Positions 17,681 to 25,858 of a DNA stretch of 64,000 nt are shown one piece after another; position 1 is the stretch's first letter; each line of letters starts with the position of its first letter. Source of the stretch: Prevotellamassilia sp. (lineage in GTDB: Bacteria; Bacteroidota; Bacteroidia; Bacteroidales; Bacteroidaceae). A program made the position numbers and the translations under genes. The stretch spans positions 1 through 64,000 of the forward strand of contig VSQE01000004.1 of NCBI GenBank assembly GCA_009775705.1. Direction: 5' to 3'. The notes below the pieces were generated by a model. It made no database searches. It saw only the letters and a list, made by a program, of their open reading frames with translations, and was not told the DNA's origin.

Positions 17681-18394
17681 ATGACGCAACAAAAACAGAC
17701 TCAGTCTCTGGATGTAAACGACGCTCTGAGCCAGTCGGAAGCATTCATTATCAAGTACAAGAAGGCCGTCATCGCCGGTGCCGTGGCAATAGTAGTGATC
17801 GTGGGCGGTTTCTTTGCCCTGAAATACGGCTACTTCGAACCGCGCGAAGAGAAAGCACAGAGCCTGCTGACCGCCGGCCAGCAATACCTGATGCAAGGAG
17901 ATTACGAAAAGGCGCTGAAAGGCGATGGAAAGACTTTCCCCGGCTATGTGAAGATCGCGGGAGAATACAGTTTCACCGATGCCGCCAACGCAGCCAAGAT
18001 GTATGCAGGTCTCTGCTACGCCAAATCGGGCAAGACCAAGGAAGCCATCAAATATCTGGAAGACTTCTCACCGCGCGGTGACCAGTCGCTTTCGCCTCAG
18101 GCTGTTTTCGCGCTGGCCAACTGCTATGCATCGGACAACCAGACCGACAAGGCCATCGAGACATTCAAGAAAGCCGCAGATCTGGCTGACAATCCTATTC
18201 TGAGCCCCATCTCCCTGCTCGAAGCCGGAAAACTGCTGGAGAGCCAGAAGAAAAACGAAGAGGCCCTGAAACTCTACACCCGCATCCGTGACGAATATCC
18301 GACAAGCGCCATGTCCGCTCCCCAGCCCGCACAGAACGGAGCCATCATGTCACCGGACATCGACCGCTACATAGAACGCGTATCGGGAAAATAA
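17681..18394 (+). CDS. Membrane-anchored tetratricopeptide repeat protein
   Basis: 237 aa. A cytoplasmic N-terminus of about 30 residues leads into one membrane segment (AVIAGAVAIVVIVGGFFAL, about 34-52). The rest, presumably periplasmic, consists of TPR-like helical pairs: SLLTAGQQYLMQGDYEKAL (about 66-84), AAKMYAGLCYAKSGKTKEAIKYLED, AVFALANCYASDNQTDKAIETFKKAADL, and SLLEAGKLLESQKKNEEALKLYTRI. The arrangement recalls the YfgM/BamD-like scaffolds that assist envelope protein folding. Function is not known. The start ATG follows the promoter at 17642; ribH lies 93 nt downstream beyond a hairpin. Confidence 0.78.
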   Translation: MTQQKQTQSLDVNDALSQSEAFIIKYKKAVIAGAVAIVVIVGGFFALKYGYFEPREEKAQSLLTAGQQYLMQGDYEKALKGDGKTFPGYVKIAGEYSFTDAANAAKMYAGLCYAKSGKTKEAIKYLEDFSPRGDQSLSPQAVFALANCYASDNQTDKAIETFKKAADLADNPILSPISLLEAGKLLESQKKNEEALKLYTRIRDEYPTSAMSAPQPAQNGAIMSPDIDRYIERVSGK

Positions 18395-18418
18395 AGCATA
18401 ACAGAAACAGCAATTATA

Positions 18419-18455
18419 AAAGGTTGGGACCTGCACAAAGGATTTCCCAACCTTT
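18419..18455 (+). terminator. Hairpin between TPR gene and ribH
   Basis: AAAGGTTGGGA (18419-18429) pairs with TCCCAACCTTT (18445-18455). The T tract is short, so termination may be partial. Confidence 0.5.
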
Positions 18456-18487
18456 GACATTAAAATAAAACTTACTGAAAAAAAGAT

Positions 18488-18985
18488 ATGTCCTCCAAAT
18501 CATTCGCCCTGAACGAAAATACCTGCGGCACTCCCGTACCAGACGCCACCGACATGCGCTTCGGCATTGTTGTCTGCGAATGGAACAGCCACATCACCGA
18601 AAAACTCCTTGCCGCCGCCGTCGAGACACTGAAAGAGAACGGCGTGAGCGAAACCAACATCACGGTACGTCACGTCCCCGGTAGTTTTGAACTCATATAC
18701 GGCTGTTCCCAACTGGCCCGTTTCGGGCTGGTTGACGGAATCATCGCCATCGGATGCGTCATACGCGGCGACACCCCGCACTTCGACTACATCTGCCAAG
18801 GAACTACACAAGGACTGGCGGAACTGAATGCCAGCGGCACCAAACCCGTTGTCTATGGCCTGCTTACCGTTAACAGCGAAGAACAGGCGGAAGACCGCGC
18901 CGGAGGGAAATTAGGAAACAAAGGCAGCGAATTTGCCCTCACGGCAATAAAAATGGTGGATTACGCTTGGCAACTCCAAAAATAA
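18488..18985 (+). CDS. ribH: 6,7-dimethyl-8-ribityllumazine synthase
   Basis: 165 aa. It condenses the ribitylamino-pyrimidine with dihydroxybutanone phosphate in riboflavin synthesis and forms icosahedral or pentameric shells. Motifs: [16 protein letters not shown] near residue 22, [10 protein letters not shown] near 62, and [17 protein letters not shown] near 85-101, which holds the catalytic His and phosphate-binding residues. It is alone, without other rib genes, which is common in Bacteroidetes. The tRNA-Tyr promoter overlaps its last codons. Confidence 0.95.
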   Translation: MSSKSFALNENTCGTPVPDATDMRFGIVVCEWNSHITEKLLAAAVETLKENGVSETNITVRHVPGSFELIYGCSQLARFGLVDGIIAIGCVIRGDTPHFDYICQGTTQGLAELNASGTKPVVYGLLTVNSEEQAEDRAGGKLGNKGSEFALTAIKMVDYAWQLQK

Positions 18986-18997
18986 TTCATACCTTTG
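18967..18997 (+). promoter_or_regulatory. Promoter for tRNA-Tyr
   Basis: TTGG (18967-18970), 19-nt spacer, TACCTTTG (18990-18997). It overlaps the end of ribH and lies about 23 nt before the mature tRNA end. Confidence 0.65.
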
Positions 18998-19019
18998 CAG
19001 CGTATTACTGAAATACAGG

Positions 19020-19102
19020 GGGCAAATACCAGAGTGGCCAAATGGGGCAGACTGTAAATCTGCTGGCTTACGCCTTCGGTGGTTCGAATCCATCTTTGCC
19101 CA
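19020..19102 (+). tRNA. tRNA-Tyr (anticodon GTA)
   Basis: An 83-nt class II tRNA. Acceptor stem GGGCAAA (19020-19026) pairs with TTTGCCC (19095-19101), with A as the discriminator base. The anticodon stem GCAGA/TCTGC encloses CTGTAAA with GTA at 19054-19056. A long variable arm lies near 19063-19079, and the T loop TTCGAAT precedes the acceptor. CCA is not fully encoded (CCT follows). A terminator hairpin follows directly. Confidence 0.95.
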
Positions 19103-19112
19103 CCTCACATCA

Positions 19113-19145
19113 AGAGAGCAAACCGTATCATCCGGTTTGCTCTCT
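19113..19145 (+). terminator. Terminator after tRNA-Tyr
   Basis: AGAGAGCAAACCG (19113-19125) pairs perfectly with CGGTTTGCTCTCT (19133-19145), followed by a T-rich stretch. Confidence 0.75.
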
Positions 19146-19213
19146 TTCTCTTTCCAATAGAAAAACTTTTGTATCTTTGCCTTCAAAAAAGAAACAGGAA
19201 AAGCACATAACAC

Positions 19214-22200
19214 ATGCAGGGGAATCTGACCGTTTACAAAGCTTCCGCCGGATCGGGGAAAACATTTACACTGACAGCGGAATACATCGCTCTGCTGCTC
19301 TCGGAAGACAACGGCGCCTTCCGGCACATTCTGGCCGTCACCTTCACCAACAAGGCCACGGCCGAGATGAAGGAACGCATCCTACAGAAACTCTGGGATC
19401 TGTCGCAGCCGGAGACAGATGGCACAACAGACGGATTTATGGATGCCGTCCTACAACGCACACCGGCCCTGACAGTTGAAGAAGTAAGAAAAAGAGCGGC
19501 TGATGCCATACGGGCTATCCTGCACGACTACGATGATTTCAAGGTGGAAACCATCGACTCCTTTTTCCAATCCCTGCTTTCCGGCCTGTCCCGCGAATTG
19601 GGGCTTTCAGCCAGCTTCAAGGTAGACATTGACGACAAGACCGTAATAGACAACGCCGTAGACAGACTCATGAACTCTCTCGCAGACAACCCTTCTGTAA
19701 GAGCATGGGTGCTGGGCTATATCCAGGAACGCATTGACGAGAACAAAAGATGGGATGTCTCCTTCGAAATAAAAAAACTGGCACGCGACATCCTGAAGGA
19801 GCGTTTCCAGACCAACGAAGAAAGCCTGCGGCAGGTGCTGGACGATAGCCAACGGCTGAACGAATACAGAAACAAGCTGCGGAATCTGACGGAAGAAGCC
19901 ACGGACTATATGGTCAACGCCGCCGAACAGCTGGATGACACTGTCTGCGAAAGAGCCGGCGGATATGAAACCATCGCATACGGTAAAGTGCGCCTTCTGC
20001 CATACGTCAGAAGCATTCTGGAAAGGAATCCCAAAGAACCGTCCGATTCCATCATCAAATATATGGAATCTACCGAAAGCTGGCTCAAAAAGGCCGATGC
20101 TAAAAACGGTGCCCGCATCGCACTGGCCGAAGAAATGCAGGAATATCTGCGTGTACTGGAAGACTTGCGCCATCGGGGATGCCAAATCATCAACAGTTGC
20201 GCCCTGAGCCTGCGGCTGCTCAACCCGCTACGGCTGCTCAACGAGATTAACCGGACCATCACGGAAATCAACCGGGAGAACAACCGTTTCATGCTGGCCA
20301 GGACCCCGCTGCTCTTTGACCGAATCACAAACAAAGAAGATGCCTCATTCGTATTCGAGAAAACCGGTACCCGCTTCCGGCATATCATGATCGACGAATT
20401 TCAGGACACCTCGACCTTGCAATGGAGCAACCTGAGAAAGTTGCTGGTGGAAAACATGTCGGCCGGCAACAGCTGTCTGCTGGTGGGCGACATCAAACAG
20501 AGTATTTACCGTTTCAGAGGGGGAGACTGGAGCATTCTGGGAAATATCGGGAATGCTTTCCCGAACAACCGGCCGGTGCTGCGCAATCTGGACACCAATT
20601 ACCGGAGCACGGACAACATCATTGCATTCAATAACGATTTTTTCCCCTCCGCCGCACGGATTCTGGACGAGATTGAAAATGACGACTCCATATATAATAT
20701 ATATGCCGATGTCCTGCAACAACCCGCAGGAAAAGCGGGAGGCTACGTAAAGGTCACGGGCATGGCCGCCTCGGAAGATTCACCGGAACGGACGATGGAA
20801 GCGGACCTGGCGGACAGCATCGAGCAGTTGCATCGTGACGGACTGCCTTACAACAAAATGGCTATTCTGGTGCGCTACAATTCTTCCGCCAGAAAACTGC
20901 TTGACGTTTTCGCGGAATCCTTTCCCGACATCCCGCTGATTTCGGACGAGGCATTTTTCCTCTCCTCGTCAAGAGGCATACAGATGATTATCCATGCCCT
21001 GCGCTATCTGAATGACAGAAAAGACACCATCGCACGCACCTATGTCATCCGCCGTTATAGCCGCGACATCCTGCACAAGGAACTTTCCTGGGAAGATATC
21101 ATTACGGGAGAAGACCGGGATCTGTTGCCTGAAGCCTTCACGCAGAAGCGTGAAACACTGGCCGGCACCCCGCTCTACGAACTCTGCCTGAAACTGATGA
21201 GAATCTTCCAGCTGGAAGAACTGCCGGGAGCTTCGCCTTTCCTTTTTTCCTTTATGGACCAGCTACTGGAATATTTGGAGGAGACACCTTCGGACATAAC
21301 GGAATTCCTGGCATATTGGGAGGAAACACTCTCCCGTAAAGCCATTCCGGCCGAAGCCGCTGACGGTGTCCGGATACTGACCATTCATAAATCGAAAGGA
21401 CTGGCCTTCCATACCGTCCTGCTCCCCTACTGCGACTGGCCGGTAGAAAAAGACAACAGAGACGACAAGCTATGGTGCGAGCCGGACAGAGCTCCTTACA
21501 ACGAAATTCCGTTGCTCCCGATCCCCCTCATTTCCGGCAAATCCATCCGACAATCCATCTATGCCGAAGACTACGGCAAAGAGCACCGGCAACGCCGCAT
21601 CGAGAATCTGAATCTGCTGTACGTTGCCTTCACACGGGCAAAGGAAAATCTGCTGGTCTGGTACCGACAGGATGACAGAAGCACGTCAGTACAGACCATC
21701 GGCGACCTGATCCGCTCCGTGCTCCAAGCCGAGCCTGCCGATACGGAGGAAGAAACAGACAGCATCATCTATGAAAAAGGTGTTCCCTCCATACCCGCCG
21801 AAACTGAACCGTTGTCCGATAAAAAAGAATGCCGGAATCCCCTCGAAATTAATCCGATCCCCGAGACCACCCGGTTGCAGTTGTTTGAGAACCGCATAAA
21901 ATTCCAGCAGTCAAACCAGTCCAGAGCCTTCCTCAATGACGGAACGGAAATGTCTGACAATGCAGAATATATTGTCCGCGGCAAACTGCTTCACCGTCTG
22001 CTTTCCACCATCCGGACCATTGACGATATTGACGACGCCATCCGGGAAATGGCAACACTGGGCGTACTCACGCACCAAACGGAACCGGACAGTCTGAAAA
22101 AGTTCATTCTGAAACGTCTGGAAAGTCCGATGACCTCCGCCTGGTTCGACGGTTCCTGGGAACTGTACAATGAATGCAGCATCCTCTCTCGCAATCCCGA

Positions 22201-22417
22201 CGGAACGCTTCTGAAGAAACGGCCGGACCGGGTAATGACCCGCAACGGGAAAACCGTTGTCGTCGATTTCAAATTCGGAAATCCCAAACCGGAATATCCG
22301 CAACAGGTGAGAGAATACATGGCTCTGCTCAAAAAAATGGGCCATAAGGACATTCAGGGATTCATCTGGTACATGTACACCGGTAAACTGGAAAACGTGG
22401 CTCCGCCTCAATCTTAA
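19214..22417 (+). CDS. addA: UvrD-like helicase/nuclease, AddA (RecB-like) subunit
   Basis: 1067 aa. An SF1A helicase fused to a C-terminal RecB-type nuclease. Walker A ASAGSGKT is at residues 10-17; LAVTFTNKATAEMK (motif Ia) follows. IDEFQDTS (motif II) is near 394, GDIKQSIYRFRGGD (motif III) near 423, HKSKGLAF (motif V) near 725, and LNLLYVAFTRAKE (motif VI) near 800. The nuclease core VVVDFKFG is near 1014. With the next gene it forms the double-strand break resection complex that replaces RecBCD in Bacteroidetes. The two genes are 13 nt apart. The symbol is by analogy to the Firmicutes pair. Confidence 0.88.
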   Translation: MQGNLTVYKASAGSGKTFTLTAEYIALLLSEDNGAFRHILAVTFTNKATAEMKERILQKLWDLSQPETDGTTDGFMDAVLQRTPALTVEEVRKRAADAIRAILHDYDDFKVETIDSFFQSLLSGLSRELGLSASFKVDIDDKTVIDNAVDRLMNSLADNPSVRAWVLGYIQERIDENKRWDVSFEIKKLARDILKERFQTNEESLRQVLDDSQRLNEYRNKLRNLTEEATDYMVNAAEQLDDTVCERAGGYETIAYGKVRLLPYVRSILERNPKEPSDSIIKYMESTESWLKKADAKNGARIALAEEMQEYLRVLEDLRHRGCQIINSCALSLRLLNPLRLLNEINRTITEINRENNRFMLARTPLLFDRITNKEDASFVFEKTGTRFRHIMIDEFQDTSTLQWSNLRKLLVENMSAGNSCLLVGDIKQSIYRFRGGDWSILGNIGNAFPNNRPVLRNLDTNYRSTDNIIAFNNDFFPSAARILDEIENDDSIYNIYADVLQQPAGKAGGYVKVTGMAASEDSPERTMEADLADSIEQLHRDGLPYNKMAILVRYNSSARKLLDVFAESFPDIPLISDEAFFLSSSRGIQMIIHALRYLNDRKDTIARTYVIRRYSRDILHKELSWEDIITGEDRDLLPEAFTQKRETLAGTPLYELCLKLMRIFQLEELPGASPFLFSFMDQLLEYLEETPSDITEFLAYWEETLSRKAIPAEAADGVRILTIHKSKGLAFHTVLLPYCDWPVEKDNRDDKLWCEPDRAPYNEIPLLPIPLISGKSIRQSIYAEDYGKEHRQRRIENLNLLYVAFTRAKENLLVWYRQDDRSTSVQTIGDLIRSVLQAEPADTEEETDSIIYEKGVPSIPAETEPLSDKKECRNPLEINPIPETTRLQLFENRIKFQQSNQSRAFLNDGTEMSDNAEYIVRGKLLHRLLSTIRTIDDIDDAIREMATLGVLTHQTEPDSLKKFILKRLESPMTSAWFDGSWELYNECSILSRNPDGTLLKKRPDRVMTRNGKTVVVDFKFGNPKPEYPQQVREYMALLKKMGHKDIQGFIWYMYTGKLENVAPPQS

Positions 22418-22430
22418 AAACTCAAAGAGA

Positions 22431-25076
22431 ATGACACCTTTTCTGAAACACGTAGCTAACGATTTACGAAAAAAATTCGGAAACGACCTGAGCCGCATCA
22501 CACTCATCTTTCCCAACAAACGGGCCGGACTTTTCTTTGACGAATACCTGACCGGTACAGATGAAGAGAAACCCGTCTGGGCTCCGAAGTATCAGACGAT
22601 CAACGAGCTTTTCAGTTCGCTCTCCTCCTTAAAAATAGCCGATGCTATTGATTCTATATGCCGGATATACGACCTGTACACCGAACTCACGGAAAACGAT
22701 GAGACACTGGACTTTTTTTACGGCTGGGGAGAAAAACTGCTGGCCGATTTCGATGATGTGGACAAGAACATGGCCGACGTGGCACGATTGTTCAGGAATC
22801 TGCAAGAGATAAAGCAACTGGAGGACTACGAGTTTGTCAGCGAAGAACAGGAACAGGTACTCAAAGATTTCTTCCAGGATTTTTCTTTACAGGAAAACTC
22901 GCGCATCCGAAAAAAATTTCTGGAGCTGTGGAACCAGTTGCTTCCCATCTACCGGCAACTCAACGAACGGCTAAAAGCCGACGGACTGGCCTACGAAGGA
23001 GCGCTTTTCCGAGAGGTGACAGAGAATCTGGAAGCAGGAACCATCCGGTTGCCCTCTCAAACGGACCGCTATGTACTGGTAGGGTTCAATGTGCTCACAA
23101 AAGTGGAGGAACGCCTGTTCACCTTCTTGCAGGAACAGAAAAAAGCCCTCTTCTATTGGGACTATGATGTCTACTACGTCCGGGAATATTCTTTCGCAGA
23201 AGCGGGGACGTTTCTACGCGAGAATCTGAGAAAATTCCCCAATGAACTGTCCGGAGAATATTTTGACAACCTCCGTACACCCAAAGACATTGAATTCGTA
23301 GAGGCCCCGACGGAAAACGCACAGGTAAGCACGATAGCCTCATGGTTAGACAAGCATCTGGCAAACGACGAGAAACGCACAGCCATTGTTCTCTGCAACG
23401 AAAACCTGCTACAATCCGTATTGCATGCCCTGCCTTCCCGTCTCAAGGAAGTGAACATCACCAAAGGTTTTCCGCTCACCCACACTCCGGTATTCTCTCT
23501 GGTACGGAATTTCAGCACCGGCAAGAACTCCTCCGTCTCTTTACAGGATTATCTTGAAGAACTTGCCGCCGCCATCAGCCGGGCGGCTCGGCAAGACGAA
23601 GAGCAAAACACGGCAGGATACGACTCCATAGAAAAGACTCTCTATTCGGAAGCCTGCTTCCAGGCCTATACCATCACCAACCGCTTCCTGAATCTGCTCA
23701 CCTCAGGAAGACTGCACGGCATCTCACTCGTCACGCTCCAACGTCTCATGACACAAGTGATGAGACAGACCTCCATACCGTTCCACGGAGAACCTGCCGT
23801 GGGACTGCAAATCATGGGAATGCTCGAAACCAGAAACCTGGACTTCGACCACCTGCTCATGCTCTCGGTGAACGAAGGAAACCTGCCCCGGAAAGCAACG
23901 GAAAACTCCATCATCCCCTATGCTCTGCGCCGCGAGTTCGGCCTGAACACCTCTCGGCAAAATACCGCCATCTACGCCTACCATTTCTATCGGCTTATCC
24001 AGCGGGCCAGCCATATCCGAATGGTATACAACAACAACTCCAACGGTATTTCCAAAGGAGAGAAATCCCGTTTCATGACCCAGCTGCAAGTAGAGACGGA
24101 CTTGCCCGTCCGCCATCTGTCGCTGCTCAGTCCGCCCGAGATAATGTCCGCCTCCCTGTCGGAAATTCCCAAACCGGACAATCTGCCCCAACTGTTGCAG
24201 ACGCTTTCCCCTTCGGCCATAAACACCTATCTGCGTTGTCAGCTGCAATTCTATTTCCAACGAGTCGCCCGCCTCAAAGAACCGGATCCCCCCGCCGATG
24301 TTATCGAACCGAACACATTCGGCACCCTGTTCCATCATGCCGCCGAACTGATATACAACGAGAAACTGACAGAACGCAACGGACTTATCACGGCCGAAAC
24401 CCTGCAACGTTTTCTGGAAGATGGCGGGGAGGCTCTACTGACCCAATACGTACGCCGGTCATTCGAGGACAACGGTATCGAACGGAATATCATCATCGAA
24501 GAGGTGGTACGCTCCTACCTGCGGCAGCTCATCCGCCACGACCTGACACTCACTCCCTTCCAGGTAGTGGCCACTGAGAAAGACACAGAACTGCCGCTCG
24601 CCGTTCCCTATCGCTCCGGAAATGTCACCGTCCGGCTGAAAGGAAACATAGACCGCCTGGACCTGGTCAACCTCAACGGACTGACCAGCCTGCGCGTCGT
24701 GGACTATAAGACCGGCGGCAATCCGGAAAGCGCCAAAGACATGGACCAGTTGTTCCGGCCTTCCGAGAAACATCCGCACTACATTCTCCAGACGTTCCTC
24801 TATTCCCTCACCCTCTGCGGAAAAACCAGTCACCCCATCGTGCCGGCCCTGTTCTTCGTACACAAAGCCGCGGAAAAAGATTATAGCCCCTACATCGAAC
24901 TGGGAGAACGGAAAGAGAAGACCACTGTCCTCCATTTTCAGGAGCTGGCCGGGGAGTTCAAGGAGAAAGTCACACAGCTGATTACCGAAATTCTGGACCC
25001 GGAACGTCCTTTCCTCCCCACCGAGACCCAACGGTTCTGCACCACCTGCCCTTTTGCCGATCTTTGCAGAAGATAG
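22431..25076 (+). CDS. addB: PD-(D/E)XK nuclease, AddB-like subunit
   Basis: 881 aa. The N-terminal part is a degenerate helicase-like region (ITLIFPNKRAGLFFDEYL) without a full Walker A. The C-terminal nuclease has LRVVDYKTGG near residue 757. Four cysteines frame it: one near 603 in NTYLRCQLQFYF and three in CTTCPFADLC at the C-terminus, the spacing expected for the 4Fe-4S cluster of AddB. It works with AddA in end resection. The domain layout agrees with AddB, though similarity to the Firmicutes protein is likely low. Confidence 0.83.
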   Translation: MTPFLKHVANDLRKKFGNDLSRITLIFPNKRAGLFFDEYLTGTDEEKPVWAPKYQTINELFSSLSSLKIADAIDSICRIYDLYTELTENDETLDFFYGWGEKLLADFDDVDKNMADVARLFRNLQEIKQLEDYEFVSEEQEQVLKDFFQDFSLQENSRIRKKFLELWNQLLPIYRQLNERLKADGLAYEGALFREVTENLEAGTIRLPSQTDRYVLVGFNVLTKVEERLFTFLQEQKKALFYWDYDVYYVREYSFAEAGTFLRENLRKFPNELSGEYFDNLRTPKDIEFVEAPTENAQVSTIASWLDKHLANDEKRTAIVLCNENLLQSVLHALPSRLKEVNITKGFPLTHTPVFSLVRNFSTGKNSSVSLQDYLEELAAAISRAARQDEEQNTAGYDSIEKTLYSEACFQAYTITNRFLNLLTSGRLHGISLVTLQRLMTQVMRQTSIPFHGEPAVGLQIMGMLETRNLDFDHLLMLSVNEGNLPRKATENSIIPYALRREFGLNTSRQNTAIYAYHFYRLIQRASHIRMVYNNNSNGISKGEKSRFMTQLQVETDLPVRHLSLLSPPEIMSASLSEIPKPDNLPQLLQTLSPSAINTYLRCQLQFYFQRVARLKEPDPPADVIEPNTFGTLFHHAAELIYNEKLTERNGLITAETLQRFLEDGGEALLTQYVRRSFEDNGIERNIIIEEVVRSYLRQLIRHDLTLTPFQVVATEKDTELPLAVPYRSGNVTVRLKGNIDRLDLVNLNGLTSLRVVDYKTGGNPESAKDMDQLFRPSEKHPHYILQTFLYSLTLCGKTSHPIVPALFFVHKAAEKDYSPYIELGERKEKTTVLHFQELAGEFKEKVTQLITEILDPERPFLPTETQRFCTTCPFADLCRR

Positions 25077-25164
25077 GCTGCGTCTCAGTAATTTGAAACA
25101 AATTTCATTACATTCGACTTGCACTATCCAGAACAACGATAACCCCAAAACCATATCCGCCGCC

Positions 25165-25836
25165 ATGCCTGAAATAAAAATACATCCGTCCGATACGTTC
25201 AAAGCCATCTGTCCGCAATTCATCGGAGCCGCTCTTTTCGCCGAAGTGCGGAATCTTCCCACAAGCCCCACGCTCTGGGAGGAAATCCGTGCCTGCGGCA
25301 ACGAACTGCGCACCCGGTTCACCACCGAAACGATCAAACTGCGCAGCGGCATCCTTGCTACCCGCTCCGCCTACAAGGCCGCCGGAAAAGATCCGAGCCG
25401 CTACCACCCCGCCTGCGAACAGCTGGCCCGCCGTATTCTTCAGGGCAAAGACCTGTACTCCATTGACACGCTTGTCGATATCGGGAACCTCGTTTCCCTG
25501 CAAAGCGGCTATTCCACTGCCGCTCTCGATGCCGGCAAAATAGAGGGAAATGTCCTGCAACTGGATCTGGGCCGGAAAGACGAACCTTACGAAGGCATAG
25601 GCCGCGGAATGCTGAACATAGAGCATCTTCCCGTCTACCGCGACAGCCTTGGCGGAATCGCCACCCCAACCAGCGACAGTGTACGCACGATGATTTCCCC
25701 GTCAACCACCCGCCTGCTCCTGCTCATCAACGGATATGACGGAGCCGAAGACCGTGTGGAAGCAACCGTCCGCTTCGCGCAGGAACTGTTGTGCCGCCAC
25801 GCCGGTTCGGACGGCGGACATTACCATTTCTATTAA
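25165..25836 (+). CDS. Solo B3/4 domain protein (PheT-like tRNA-binding fold)
   Basis: 223 aa. The start at 25165 (MPEIKIHPSDTF) is chosen because upstream codons overlap non-coding DNA after addB. The whole chain resembles the B3/B4 domain of phenylalanyl-tRNA synthetase beta subunit, the module that edits mischarged tyrosine: RSAYKAAGKDPSRYHPACEQLARRI, LYSIDTLVDIGNLVSLQSGYSTAALDAGKI and MISPSTTRLLLLINGYDG are hallmarks of solo B3/4 proteins. Such free-standing copies may act in trans as editing factors, but this is unproved. It lies 88 nt after addB and 22 nt before the receiver/PPDK fusion. Confidence 0.75.
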   Translation: MPEIKIHPSDTFKAICPQFIGAALFAEVRNLPTSPTLWEEIRACGNELRTRFTTETIKLRSGILATRSAYKAAGKDPSRYHPACEQLARRILQGKDLYSIDTLVDIGNLVSLQSGYSTAALDAGKIEGNVLQLDLGRKDEPYEGIGRGMLNIEHLPVYRDSLGGIATPTSDSVRTMISPSTTRLLLLINGYDGAEDRVEATVRFAQELLCRHAGSDGGHYHFY

Positions 25837-25858
25837 CTTCAGACCACGGCCCACAACC